64,000 nt of DNA. Source: Streptomyces sp. CG 926 (lineage in GTDB: Bacteria; Actinomycetota; Actinomycetes; Streptomycetales; Streptomycetaceae). Both the position numbers and the translations under genes were made by a program. Below are positions 16,537 through 25,431 of the stretch, piece after piece. Under the pieces are notes generated by a model. That model was not told the origin of the DNA, ran no database searches, and saw only the letters and a program-made list of their open reading frames with translations. The stretch covers positions 62,001 to 126,000 of the forward strand of contig NZ_QGGZ01000007.1 of the NCBI RefSeq assembly GCF_003148825.1. Direction: 5' to 3'. The first letter of the stretch is position 1. The number at the start of each line of letters is the position of its first letter.

Positions 16537-18027
16537 TCACTTCTGTTCAGCGGCCTCCTCGGCCGGGGCGGCCGGGGCGGCCACAGTGGCCAGGCTGGAG
16601 CGGCGCATGCCGTAGAAGAAGTAGATCACGAGCCCGACGGCCATCCAGCCACCGAAGACCAGCCAGGTGATTCCCGGAAGCTCGGTCATCAGGTAGGCGC
16701 AGAGCAGGAAGCCCACGATCGGGGTGACCGGGAAGAGCGCGACCTTGAAGGTGCGGTTCATCTCCGGGCGGGTCTTGCGCAGGATGATGACGGCGACGTT
16801 GACCAGGGCGAACGCGAAGAGCGTGCCGATGCTGGTGGCGTTCGCCAGCTCGCCCAGCGGGATGAAGGCGGCGAGCAGTCCGCAGAAGAGGCAGACAATG
16901 ATCGTGTTGACGCGGGGGGTGCCGGACTTCGGGTCGACCTTGGCGAAGGCCTTCGGCATCAGGCCGTCGCGGGACATCGCGAAGAGGATGCGGGTCTGGC
17001 CGTAGAGGACGGCGAAGACGACGCTGGCGATGGCGACGACGGCGCCCGCGGCGAGGATGACGCTCCAGAAGGAGTGTCCGGTGACGTCTTCCATGATCTG
17101 GGCCAGGGCGGCCTCGCTGCCCTCGAACTCCTGCCACGGCATGGCGCCGACGGCGACCAGGGCGACGAGGCAGTAGATCGCGGTGACGATGGCGAGCGAG
17201 AGCATGATCGCGCGCGGCAGGTCCTTCTTCGGGTTCTTGGCTTCCTCACCGGCGGTGGAGGCGGCGTCGAAGCCGATGTACGAGAAGAACAGCATGGAGG
17301 CGGCGGTGCTGATGGCGGTGACGCCGAGCGGGGCCAGCGGGGTGTAGTTGCCGGCCTTGATGCCCATGAAGCCGATGACGCAGAAGAGGACCAGCGTCAC
17401 GATCTTGACGGCGACCATGATCGTGTTGATCCGGGCGCTCTCCTTGGCCCCGCGGAGCAGGAAGACCATGCAGAGCAGGACCACGACCAGGGCCGGCATG
17501 TTGATGTAGCCGCCCTCGCCCAGCGGGGCGGAGAAGCCCTCGGGGATGGTGATGCCGAGGGTGCCGTCGAGCAGCTCGTTGAGGTACTGGCCCCAGCCGA
17601 CGGCGACGGCCGCGACGGAGACGCCGTACTCCAGGACCAGGCACCAGCCGCAGATCCAGGCTATGAGCTCACCCATGGTGGCGTAGGCGTAGGAGTACGA
17701 GGAGCCGGAGACGGGGATGGAGCCCGCGAGCTCGGCGTAGGAGAGCGCCGAGAACAGCGCGGTCAGGCCCGCGAGGATGAAGGCGATGAAGACGGCCGGG
17801 CCGGCGATCGGGGTGGCTTCGCCGAGGACGACGAAGATGCCGGTGCCCAGGGTCGCGCCGATGCTGATCATGGTCAGCTGCCACATCGTGAGCGAACGCT
17901 TCAGCGCGCCGCCCTCACCCTGGCCGCCCTCGGAGACCAACTGTTCCACCGGCTTACGGCGGAGCAGCGGGTTGACGGGCCTACGGGCCTCGGAGGCGAG
18001 CGGTGGCGCCTGGCCGTGGTCGAGCAC
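16537..18027 (-). CDS. APC-superfamily cationic amino acid transporter (CAT/YfnA-like)
   Basis: This integral membrane permease has 496 residues and about 12-14 segments. SIGATLGTGIFVVLGEA near residue 55 is the APC signature in segment 1. The strings FFSYIGFDAASTAGEEAKNPKKDLP and YGQTRILFAMSRDGLMP are typical of the CAT (SLC7A1-like) branch, which often moves lysine or arginine. AAGGAG stands 7 bases before the GTG at 18027 and overlaps the longer in-frame start, so the shorter start is preferred. The regulator gene follows after 10 bases. Lysine uptake feeding DavB is the simplest reading, but this rests on context. Confidence 0.87.
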   Translation of the reverse strand: MLDHGQAPPLASEARRPVNPLLRRKPVEQLVSEGGQGEGGALKRSLTMWQLTMISIGATLGTGIFVVLGEATPIAGPAVFIAFILAGLTALFSALSYAELAGSIPVSGSSYSYAYATMGELIAWICGWCLVLEYGVSVAAVAVGWGQYLNELLDGTLGITIPEGFSAPLGEGGYINMPALVVVLLCMVFLLRGAKESARINTIMVAVKIVTLVLFCVIGFMGIKAGNYTPLAPLGVTAISTAASMLFFSYIGFDAASTAGEEAKNPKKDLPRAIMLSLAIVTAIYCLVALVAVGAMPWQEFEGSEAALAQIMEDVTGHSFWSVILAAGAVVAIASVVFAVLYGQTRILFAMSRDGLMPKAFAKVDPKSGTPRVNTIIVCLFCGLLAAFIPLGELANATSIGTLFAFALVNVAVIILRKTRPEMNRTFKVALFPVTPIVGFLLCAYLMTELPGITWLVFGGWMAVGLVIYFFYGMRRSSLATVAAPAAPAEEAAEQK

Positions 18028-18540
18028 GAGGGGACTCCTTGTCACTGCGGATCGGGGAGGTCAGGGGAGGCGTCGACCGCGACGATCCGGAGCAGGGCAG
18101 GGCCCGTCGGAAGAAGGGTCTGCTCATGGGGGACCGCCGAGCAGGCGATCCGCGCCACTCCACGTACAGCGAGTGAGCCTACGAGCTGAGTGATACCGCC
18201 CGTAATGCACCATCCTTGCACATTGGCGCACGATCGTTGCGCGGATCGGTCACGGACAGTCGTTTGTTGCGTAGGGATGATCGATCGCTGCGCAGACCGC
18301 CGCGGACCCCTTTTCTTGACACTTCGTCAGATCTGTCGCAGCGTGCCGCCATGGAGCCGGACGTGCACCACCGGATCGACGTCCCGCGCGCCCGAAGGTC
18401 GGCGCGTGGTCGATCGGTGCGCTCCGCCGCGGTGGAACGGGTCCGAGCGGGGTACGGGTGAACGACGTCACAGGGCAGCGGCCCGTGGTGGACGACGGGG
18501 TGGGCGTGAGGTTCCCGTACCCGACGATCGGAGGCGGCGA
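18028..18540. other. divergent control region between permease and SGNH hydrolase
   Basis: This 513-bp stretch holds no gene I can support. Its middle is rich in CGATYGNTGCG elements (listed separately), with one further copy CGATCGGTGCG at 18411-18421. The right end holds GGAGG at 18530, the ribosome site of the hydrolase gene. Promoters for both directions must lie here. Confidence 0.6.
18211..18292 (-). promoter_or_regulatory. candidate Lrp sites upstream of the permease-lrp operon
   Basis: CGATCGTTGCG (18231-18241), CGTTTGTTGCG (18261-18271) and CGATCGCTGCG (18282-18292) are spaced 30 and 21 bp, close to whole helical turns. GCGCACGATCGTTGCGC at 18226-18242 is almost a perfect palindrome. 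The same element type occurs upstream of davA. Autoregulation by the Lrp protein of this operon is the likely role. Confidence 0.5.
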
Positions 18541-19656
18541 GTGATACCACCGGGACCCGCGGGGCCCGCAGGACCGGCAGGACCGGCAGGACCGGCCGGA
18601 CCGTCAGGAACAGGACTGCCGACGGAGCCCGTGCTCGGGCTGCAGCGGCATCCCGAGGAGCCGGCGCCCTGGCAGGACGCGCTGCCCTTCCTGCGCGGGG
18701 TCGCCTGGCTGGACCGGGGGCGGCCGGTCCGCGCCGATCCGGCCGACACCATGCGGCTGCCCTGGGACACCGGGGAGCGCTCCACCCTGCCCATCGGCGT
18801 CCGGCTGGAGTTCACCACCGAGACCGCGCGGGCGGTCGAGGTCCGCTACCGGGCGACCGTGCCCGGCCCCACCGACGCGCTGCGCGACCTCGCGCACGGC
18901 TTCGCGCTGTGGGACCGGCACGGGGTGGTCACCGAGGTGTTCACCGACCCGGCCGCGGAAGCCGTCGTACGGATCGGCCTGGGCGGCGGCACCGGCCCCT
19001 TCACCATCCACCCGCCCGAGACCCAGTCCCCGCTGGTCCTCGAGCTGCGCGGGATCGGCGGCACGCTCACGCCGGCGCCGCTGCGGCCGCGCTGGGTGGT
19101 GCACGGCGACTCCATCACCGAGGGCTGGTGGTCCACCCGCCCCGCGCACGGCTGGCCCGCCGTCACCGGCCGGGCGCTCGGCTGGGACACCGTCAACCTC
19201 GGCTACGCGGGAGCCGCGCGCGGAGAGCTGACCACCGCCGAACAGCTCGCGGGCCTGCCCGCCGACGTCCTCACCCTCGCCTTCGGCACCAACTGCTGGT
19301 CCCGGGTGCCCTTTTCGGCGCCTCTGCTGTACGAGACCACGCGCGCGTTCCTCGAACTGGTCCGTCAGGGACACCCGCGGACCCCGATCCTGCTGGTCTC
19401 CCCCGTCCTACGGCCCGACGCGGAACGCACCCCGAACAAGCTCGGCGCCACCCTCGGCGCCCTGCGGGACGCGATGGAGCGGGCCGCCCGCGACCGGATC
19501 GCCGCCGGGGACGACCGGTTGGCCGTGCTCCCGGGCCGTGACCTGCTCGGTCCCGAGCACCTGGCGGACGGGCTGCACCCCAACGACAGCGGACATCAGG
19601 TTCTCGGCCTCGCTGTGGCCACGGCTCTACGGCGCACCGGGTTCGATGTCGGGTGA
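18541..19656 (+). CDS. SGNH/GDSL-type hydrolase with collagen-like N-terminal repeat
   Basis: This esterase/lipase-type protein has 371 residues. A beta-rich domain (about 50-180) precedes the SGNH domain, which has the nucleophile motif GDSITEGW, a conserved Gly in NLGYAGAARGE, Asn in GTNCWS and the C-terminal Asp-His pair in DGLHPNDSGH. This two-part layout resembles carbohydrate esterase family 2 and related deacetylases, so a sugar ester may be the substrate. GGAGG precedes the GTG start. The first 20 residues are made of GPA repeats encoded by 9-bp GGACCGGCA units. There is no clear signal peptide. Confidence 0.85.
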   Translation: MIPPGPAGPAGPAGPAGPAGPSGTGLPTEPVLGLQRHPEEPAPWQDALPFLRGVAWLDRGRPVRADPADTMRLPWDTGERSTLPIGVRLEFTTETARAVEVRYRATVPGPTDALRDLAHGFALWDRHGVVTEVFTDPAAEAVVRIGLGGGTGPFTIHPPETQSPLVLELRGIGGTLTPAPLRPRWVVHGDSITEGWWSTRPAHGWPAVTGRALGWDTVNLGYAGAARGELTTAEQLAGLPADVLTLAFGTNCWSRVPFSAPLLYETTRAFLELVRQGHPRTPILLVSPVLRPDAERTPNKLGATLGALRDAMERAARDRIAAGDDRLAVLPGRDLLGPEHLADGLHPNDSGHQVLGLAVATALRRTGFDVG

Positions 19657-19772
19657 GTGAAACACCCCACACCGGGCGAGGTGAACAGATCTCTCCCATC
19701 GCAGCGTGTCCTGAGCACAGTTGACGCCACCACGGTGGCGGACACCGGACACCACACGTGGGAGAGATCAAG

Positions 19773-20801
19773 ATGGGCATCAAGCGCGGAACCACCCTGG
19801 CCGCGGCCGCGATCGTCGTCGTCCTCGCGGCGACGGCCTGCGGCCCCACGGACGACAAGGCCGCGGACACGACCAAGCCGGTCGGGGCCGCCGCAGCAGC
19901 TCAGGACTACGGGAAGGCCCCGGCCGCCGCGGACGGCGCCTACGGCTCCGACGGCGCGGCGGGAGGCGAGGGAGCCGCGCCCGCCACGGACGCCAAGCCG
20001 GCCGGGCAGCTCGCGATGGCCTCCAACGACAAGGTCGGGCCGGTCCTGACCGACAGCGCCGGCTTCACCCTCTACCGCTTCGACAAGGACACGGCCAAGC
20101 CGCCGAAGTCCAACTGCGACGGGGACTGCGAGAAGACCTGGCCGGTGGTCGCCGCCGGTGATGTCACCGCCGCCGCGGGCATGGACCCGGCCGTGCTGGG
20201 CGAGGTCGTGCGCACCGACGGCAGCAAGCAGCTGACGGTGGGCGGCTGGCCCGCGTACCGCTACAGCAAGGACGCCAAGGCGGGCGACGTCAACGGCCAG
20301 GGCGTCGGCGGGGTGTGGTTCGCCCTCGCGGCGGACGGCAAGAAGGCCGCGAAGGGTGCCCCGGCCGAGGCCGCACCGCCCGCCGAGGCCGCGCCGCCCG
20401 CCGAGGCGGCGCCTCCGGCCGCGGGCGGCGCCGCCGAGGCCGACGGGAAGCTGTCGGTGGCCAAGGACCCCAAGCTGGGCGAGCACATCGTCGACGGCAA
20501 GGGCATGACCGTCTACCGGTTCAAGCCGGACACCCAGTGGCCGATGACCTCCAAGTGCGTGGGCGACTGCGTGGCCAAGTGGCCGGTCGTCGCGCCGGTG
20601 GAGAAGGCCGCGGACAAGGGGATCGTCGAGAAGAACTACACGGTCCTCAACCGCCCGGACGGCCAGAAGCAGCAGAGCGTCGACTGCTGGCCCGTCTACA
20701 CCTTCACCGGTGACAAGAAGCCCGGCGACGTCAACGGCCAGGGCGTGGGCGGCACCTGGTACGCCGTGTCCCCGAACGGCAAGCTCATCACCGTCCAGTA
20801 G
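19773..20801 (+). CDS. lipoprotein with tandem secreted-repeat (PF03640-like) domains
   Basis: This predicted membrane-anchored exported protein has 342 residues. A signal peptide ends in the lipobox TAC (Cys near residue 25). Two copies of a domain pair follow, each with a TLYRFDKDT or TVYRFKPDT motif, a CxGDC-x-KxWPVV motif and a GQGVGGxWF/Y motif. These are hallmarks of the COG4315/PF03640 lipoproteins, whose function is not established; roles in surface electron transfer have been proposed for relatives. A PAEAAP repeat links the two halves. GGGAGAG precedes the ATG at 19773. No close partner gene is evident. Confidence 0.85.
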   Translation: MGIKRGTTLAAAAIVVVLAATACGPTDDKAADTTKPVGAAAAAQDYGKAPAAADGAYGSDGAAGGEGAAPATDAKPAGQLAMASNDKVGPVLTDSAGFTLYRFDKDTAKPPKSNCDGDCEKTWPVVAAGDVTAAAGMDPAVLGEVVRTDGSKQLTVGGWPAYRYSKDAKAGDVNGQGVGGVWFALAADGKKAAKGAPAEAAPPAEAAPPAEAAPPAAGGAAEADGKLSVAKDPKLGEHIVDGKGMTVYRFKPDTQWPMTSKCVGDCVAKWPVVAPVEKAADKGIVEKNYTVLNRPDGQKQQSVDCWPVYTFTGDKKPGDVNGQGVGGTWYAVSPNGKLITVQ

Positions 20802-20940
20802 CCGGCGCCTCCGCTCACGTCCCCTCCCCTCCCCCCACCCCGTTCGCGCGGCCCTCGCCCACATCCCCCCTGGGCGGGGGCCGCGCCCGTGCCCGCTCCG
20901 CCCGTTCCACCCTCGCCAAGTCCTCTCTAGACTCGGCCTC

Positions 20941-21789
20941 ATGTTGCGCGTACTGGCCGTCGACGACGAGAAGCCGCTCCTGGAGGAACTCCTCTACCTG
21001 CTGCGCTCGGACCCCCGCGTGCGCCGCGCGGAGGGCGCCTCGGACGCCACCGAGGCCCTGCGCCGGGTCACCCGGGCACTGGAGTCCGGCCCGGACGGGG
21101 CCGAGGCCATCGACGTGGTATTCCTGGACATCCACATGGCCGGGCTGACCGGGCTGGACATCGCCCGGCTGCTGGCCGGGTTCGCGCGGCCCCCGCTGAT
21201 CGTGTTCGTCACCGCCCACGAGGGGTTCGCCGTACAGGCCTTCGACCTGAAAGCCGTGGACTACGTACTCAAGCCCGTGCGCCCGGAGCGGCTGGCCGAG
21301 GCCGTCCGGCGGGCCTGCGAGCAGCTGGGCCGCTCCGAGGAGGGCGCGGCGGCCGCGGCGGCGGGCCTGGTGACCGGCGACGCCTTCGGGGCGGGCGGCC
21401 CGGCCGTGCCCGCGCCGCGCCGCCCGCTCGCCGAGGTCACCGGAGCCGACCGCGGCGCCGACCAGATCGCCGTCGAACTGGGCGGTGTCACCCGCTTCGT
21501 GGCGATCGCGGACATCTCCTACGTGGAGGCGCAGGGCGACTACGCCCGCCTGCACACCGACGAGGGCAGCCACCTGGTCCGGATCCCGGTGTCCACGCTG
21601 GAGGAGCGCTGGGCGGCGCGCGGGTTCGTACGGATCCACCGCCGTCATCTGGTGGCGCTGGCCCGGATCGACGAGCTCCGCCTGGAGGCCGGGACCACCA
21701 GTGTCCGGGTGGGATCCGCGGAGCTCCAGGTGAGCCGAAGGCACGCGCGGGAGTTGCGGGATCTGCTGATGCGGCAGGCGACCGGCTGA
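20941..21789 (+). CDS. LytTR-family response regulator
   Basis: The product has 282 residues: a receiver domain (1-120) with acidic DDE at 8-10, phospho-acceptor Asp63 in FLDIHMAG, and a conserved Lys in VLKPVRPE. An Ala-rich linker follows. A C-terminal LytTR DNA-binding domain (about 175-280) has YVEAQGDYARLHT and FVRIHRRHLVAL. It is the regulator partner of the LytS-like kinase at 24115, and the two flank a small gene and a sodium:solute symporter. This is the layout of pyruvate/acetate-sensing systems such as BtsSR and LytST with their transporters. Confidence 0.9.
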   Translation: MLRVLAVDDEKPLLEELLYLLRSDPRVRRAEGASDATEALRRVTRALESGPDGAEAIDVVFLDIHMAGLTGLDIARLLAGFARPPLIVFVTAHEGFAVQAFDLKAVDYVLKPVRPERLAEAVRRACEQLGRSEEGAAAAAAGLVTGDAFGAGGPAVPAPRRPLAEVTGADRGADQIAVELGGVTRFVAIADISYVEAQGDYARLHTDEGSHLVRIPVSTLEERWAARGFVRIHRRHLVALARIDELRLEAGTTSVRVGSAELQVSRRHARELRDLLMRQATG

Positions 21790-21994
21790 AATCGGCCGCT
21801 CCCGGGCGCCGTCGGACCGTTCGGACCGTTCGGGCCGTTCGCTCCTGACCGTCCGGCGCTCGACGGTGCCGTTCGTCGCGCCGGGAAGGACGTACGGCGA
21901 TCCGCCGGAACCGTCGGCCGCACCGCCGCACCGATCGCCCCTCGGCGCCGTCGCCCCTCTCGTATCGTGGATCTTCCGGCGCGGGAGGAGCGAG

Positions 21995-22270
21995 ATGTCC
22001 GAGATCCAGGCGCTGGTCGACGCCCTGAGCGGGCTGCCCCGGGCCCGGCCGGCGGGGCCCGCCGAGGCCGAGGTGCTGCTGGCGCGGCTGCGCAGTGCGG
22101 CCGCCCGCTGGGCCGACATCCTGTACGAGGCCCGCGAGGGGGTCCGCGAGCAGGTCCCGCCGCGCGCGGAGGCGGCCCTGACGCTGGCGTTCCGGCGCGC
22201 GGAGGAGTCGTACGTGGAGCTGGAGATCGCCCTGCGCGACTGCGCGGACCACCGCGACCCGGCCGTCTGA
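21995..22270 (+). CDS. small hypothetical protein of the LytTR/symporter operon
   Basis: The product has 91 residues, helical and charged, with repeated Ala/Arg/Glu and no signal or membrane segment. GGGAGGAG stands 6 bases before the ATG. It lies between the response regulator and the symporter in the same direction. I do not recognise a family; small soluble accessory proteins are common beside sodium:solute symporters. Confidence 0.65.
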   Translation: MSEIQALVDALSGLPRARPAGPAEAEVLLARLRSAAARWADILYEAREGVREQVPPRAEAALTLAFRRAEESYVELEIALRDCADHRDPAV

Positions 22271-22387
22271 CGGGGGTGGTCCGGGCGGGCGGATCCGGCG
22301 ACTCCGGTGGGTCCGAATCGCGTCTGTCGCCCGGTCAGGGGCGTGCGTAGACTCCGGGCACCCCCTCCCCTGCCGAAGGACCGCCCG

Positions 22388-24118
22388 GTGAACCAGACGT
22401 ACGCGCTGACCGCGGTCGCCGTCGTCGTCCTGGTGACGATCCTGGTCGGCGCGCTGGGTCTGCGGATGTCCCGGACCACGTCCGACTTCTACGTCGCCTC
22501 GCGCACGGTGGGGCCCCGCCTGAACGCGGCCGCCATCAGCGGCGAGTACCTGTCCGCCGCGTCCTTCCTCGGGGTGGCCGGGCTGGTGCTGCTGCAGGGG
22601 CCCGAGATGCTCTGGTACCCGGTGGGCTACACCGCCGGGTACGTGGTGCTGCTCGTGCTGGTGGCGGCCCCGCTGCGCCGCTCCGGGGCGTACACGCTGC
22701 CCGACTTCGCCGAGGCCCGGCTGGAGTCGCCGGTGGTGCGCCGGATCGCGGTGCTGTTCGTGGTCGGGGTCGGCTGGCTGTACCTGCTGCCGCAGTTGCA
22801 GGGGGCCGGGCTGACGCTGGAGATCCTGACCGGGGCCCCGCACTGGGTCGGCGGGCTGGTCGTGGCGTTCGTGGTGACGGTGGCGGTGGCGTGCGGCGGG
22901 ATGCGGTCGGTGACCTTCGTCCAGGCCTTCCAGTACTGGCTGAAGCTCACGGCCCTGCTGGTGCCGGCCTTCTTCCTGATCGCGGCCTGGGTCGGGGACG
23001 GGGCGCCGCGGGCCACCTTCGACGCTCCGGCCGTCTTCCGCGAGCACACCGCGGTGACGGTCGCGCAGGACGTGCGGCTGTCGGTGGCCGATCCGCTGTC
23101 GGTGACGGTGACCGGGCAGGTGGACGGGCGCGGCTATGTGTCCGCGCCGCTGACCCTGACCGCCGGTGAGCATGTCGTACGGGCCCATGCGCGGCTGGAG
23201 TTCGCCCCGAAGACGCCCGTTCCGGCCGCCCGGGCCGAGGCGCGGCCCGGTGTGGCCACCTGGTCGGTGCCGACGTCCGGCGGGCTGGGCGAGTACCGGC
23301 TGTACGCCACGTACGGGCTGATCCTGGCGACCTTCCTCGGCACGATGGGCCTGCCGCACGTCGCGGTGCGTTTCTACACCAGCCCTGATGGGCGGACCGC
23401 GCGACGCACCACGCTGGTCGTGCTCGCGCTGGTCGGCGCCTTCTACCTGCTGCCGCCGGTGTACGGGGCACTGGGCCGGATCTACACGCCCGAGCTCGCC
23501 CTGACCGGTGACGCGGACGCGGCGGTGCTGGTGCTGCCCGGCCGGATGCTCGGCGGGGTGCTCGGCGAGCTGCTGGGCGCGCTGCTGGCCGGGGGTGCCT
23601 TCGCGGCGTTCCTGTCGACGGCTTCGGGGCTGACCATGGCGGTGGCGGGGGTGCTGCACCAGGACGTGCTGCCGGCGCGCGGGATACGCAGCTTCCGTTC
23701 GGCGGCGGTGGTGGCGATCCTGGTGCCGCTGGCCGGGAGCGTGGCCGCGACGGAGGTGCCGGTGGCGGACGCGGTGGGCCTGGCCTTCGCGGTGTCGGCG
23801 TCGTCGTTCTGTCCGCTGCTGGTGCTGGGCATCTGGTGGCGCGGGCTGACCGCGCCGGGTGCGGTGGCCGGGCTGGTCACCGGCGGCGGGGCGGCGTTGG
23901 GCGCGGTGCTGGCGACCCGAGCCGAGTTGGCGCCGCCGGGCTGGACGCACACGCTGTTGGCGTGGCCGGCGGCGTGGTCGGTGCCGCTCGGGTTCCTGAC
24001 GATGGTGGCGGTGTCGCTGGCGACGCGGTCGCGGATACCGGCCGGGACGGCGGCGACCTTGGCCCGGCTGCACCTGCCGGAGGTCGTGGCCGGTGAGCGG
24101 GCGGGAGGTGCGCGGTGA
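22388..24118 (+). CDS. sodium:solute symporter (SSS family, monocarboxylate/acetate type)
   Basis: The membrane protein has 576 residues and about 13 segments. The first segment ends in SRTTSDFYVASRTVGPRLNAAAISGEYLSAASFLG, typical of the ActP/MctC branch of SSS carriers for acetate, pyruvate or other monocarboxylates. A hydrophilic insert of about 100 residues (around 220-320) lies in the middle, as in other actinobacterial members. The GTG start has GAAGGA upstream. Its stop overlaps the kinase start by 4 bases (GTGA), so symporter and sensor are translationally coupled. The cargo is inferred from the family. Confidence 0.88.
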   Translation: MNQTYALTAVAVVVLVTILVGALGLRMSRTTSDFYVASRTVGPRLNAAAISGEYLSAASFLGVAGLVLLQGPEMLWYPVGYTAGYVVLLVLVAAPLRRSGAYTLPDFAEARLESPVVRRIAVLFVVGVGWLYLLPQLQGAGLTLEILTGAPHWVGGLVVAFVVTVAVACGGMRSVTFVQAFQYWLKLTALLVPAFFLIAAWVGDGAPRATFDAPAVFREHTAVTVAQDVRLSVADPLSVTVTGQVDGRGYVSAPLTLTAGEHVVRAHARLEFAPKTPVPAARAEARPGVATWSVPTSGGLGEYRLYATYGLILATFLGTMGLPHVAVRFYTSPDGRTARRTTLVVLALVGAFYLLPPVYGALGRIYTPELALTGDADAAVLVLPGRMLGGVLGELLGALLAGGAFAAFLSTASGLTMAVAGVLHQDVLPARGIRSFRSAAVVAILVPLAGSVAATEVPVADAVGLAFAVSASSFCPLLVLGIWWRGLTAPGAVAGLVTGGGAALGAVLATRAELAPPGWTHTLLAWPAAWSVPLGFLTMVAVSLATRSRIPAGTAATLARLHLPEVVAGERAGGAR

Positions 24119-25356
24119 CCGGGGTGGCACCGGCGCTCGTGGCCGTGCCGGCGGTGGCGGGCGCGGTGCTGCTGCTGGGCGCGGGCTGGGTGGCGGGCCG
24201 CCGGCACGCCCGGCACGGGGAGCGGGCGGCCGGCATGGACCTGGGGACCCCGGTGGAGCGGGCGACCTTCCATACCCTGCACACGGCTTCGCTGGCCGCT
24301 CCTCCGCTGCGCGCCGGGCTGACCGAGGACGCCGCCCGCAAGGCGGCCCGGCGGCTGCGGTCGCTGTTGGGCACGGAGGCGTTGTGCCTGACCGACCGGG
24401 AGTCGGTGCTGGCCTGGGACGGTCCGGGCGCCGACCACCATCAGCGGCGGGCGATGGCCCGGGTGGCGGTGATGTTGGCATCGGGGCGCAGCCAGAGCGT
24501 GCGGACCGAGTGCCAGCGGCCGGACTGTCCGCTGAAGTGGGCGGTGGTGGCCCCGCTCACCGGCGAGGACGGGGTGCTGGGCGCGCTGGTGGCGTACGGC
24601 TCGCGGGAGTCGGCGGTGCTGGTGCGGGCCGCGACGGAGGTCGCGCGGTGGGTGTCCGTGCAGTTGGAGCTGTCCGAGCTGGACCGGTCGCGGACCCGGC
24701 TGATGGAGGCGGAGATCAAGGCGCTGCGGGCGCAGATCTCCCCGCATTTCATCTTCAACTCGCTGGCCGCGATCGCCTCGTTCGTGCGCACCGATCCGGA
24801 GCGGGCCCGGGAGCTGCTGCTGGAGTTCGCGGACTTCACCCGGTACTCCTTCCGGCGGCACGGTGATTTCACCACGCTCGCCGACGAGTTGCGATCCGTG
24901 CAGCAGTATCTGGCGCTGGCCGGTGCCCGGTTCGGCGATCGGCTGAAGGTGACGCTGCAGGTGGCGCCGGAGGTGCTGCCGGTGGCGCTGCCCTTCCTGT
25001 GCCTGCAGCCCTTGGTGGAGAACGCCGTCAAGCACGGGCTGGAGGACTCCACCGAGGAGTGCCGGATCACGATCACCGCGCGGGACGCGGGCGCGGAGGC
25101 GGTGATCACGGTGGAGGACAACGGGGTCGGGATGGATCCGGCCCTGCTGCGCCGGATCCTGGCCGGGGAGCTCGGGGGTTCCTCCGGGATCGGGTTGCCC
25201 AATGTCGACGAGCGGATCCGGCAGGTGTACGGGGACGCCTACGGTCCGGTGATGGAGACGGGTGTCGGGGCCGGCATGAAGGTCACCTTGCGCATCCCCA
25301 AGTACCGGGTGGGTGTGCACAGTTCACCCTCGGGACACCGCCCTCCCCGGCCCTGA
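24115..25356 (+). CDS. LytS/YehU-type sensor histidine kinase
   Basis: The kinase has 413 residues and one N-terminal membrane segment. A GAF-like region (about 50-180) precedes the His_kinase block ALRAQISPHFIFNSLAAIASF, with the phospho-acceptor His near 210. The ATP domain has LQPLVENAVKHGL (N box) and VEDNGVGMDP (G1). It pairs with the LytTR regulator at 20941. Having only one membrane anchor suggests that it senses a cytosolic signal or the symporter itself. It ends at a strong hairpin shared with convergent guaB1. Confidence 0.9.
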   Translation: MTGVAPALVAVPAVAGAVLLLGAGWVAGRRHARHGERAAGMDLGTPVERATFHTLHTASLAAPPLRAGLTEDAARKAARRLRSLLGTEALCLTDRESVLAWDGPGADHHQRRAMARVAVMLASGRSQSVRTECQRPDCPLKWAVVAPLTGEDGVLGALVAYGSRESAVLVRAATEVARWVSVQLELSELDRSRTRLMEAEIKALRAQISPHFIFNSLAAIASFVRTDPERARELLLEFADFTRYSFRRHGDFTTLADELRSVQQYLALAGARFGDRLKVTLQVAPEVLPVALPFLCLQPLVENAVKHGLEDSTEECRITITARDAGAEAVITVEDNGVGMDPALLRRILAGELGGSSGIGLPNVDERIRQVYGDAYGPVMETGVGAGMKVTLRIPKYRVGVHSSPSGHRPPRP

Positions 25357-25376
25357 GGGGTGGGGGCCCGCATACG

Positions 25377-25420
25377 CCCGTGGCCCCGGACCGTCCACCA
25401 GGGACGGCCGGGGCCACGGG
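25377..25420. terminator. bidirectional terminator between the kinase and guaB1
   Basis: A nearly perfect 19-20 bp stem (CCCGTGGCCCCGG with one bulged A, then CCGTCC) closes a 4-base ACCA loop. It lies 20 bases after the kinase stop and 11 bases beyond the guaB1 stop on the other strand. Confidence 0.88.
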
Positions 25421-25431
25421 ACGGGAGCGGA

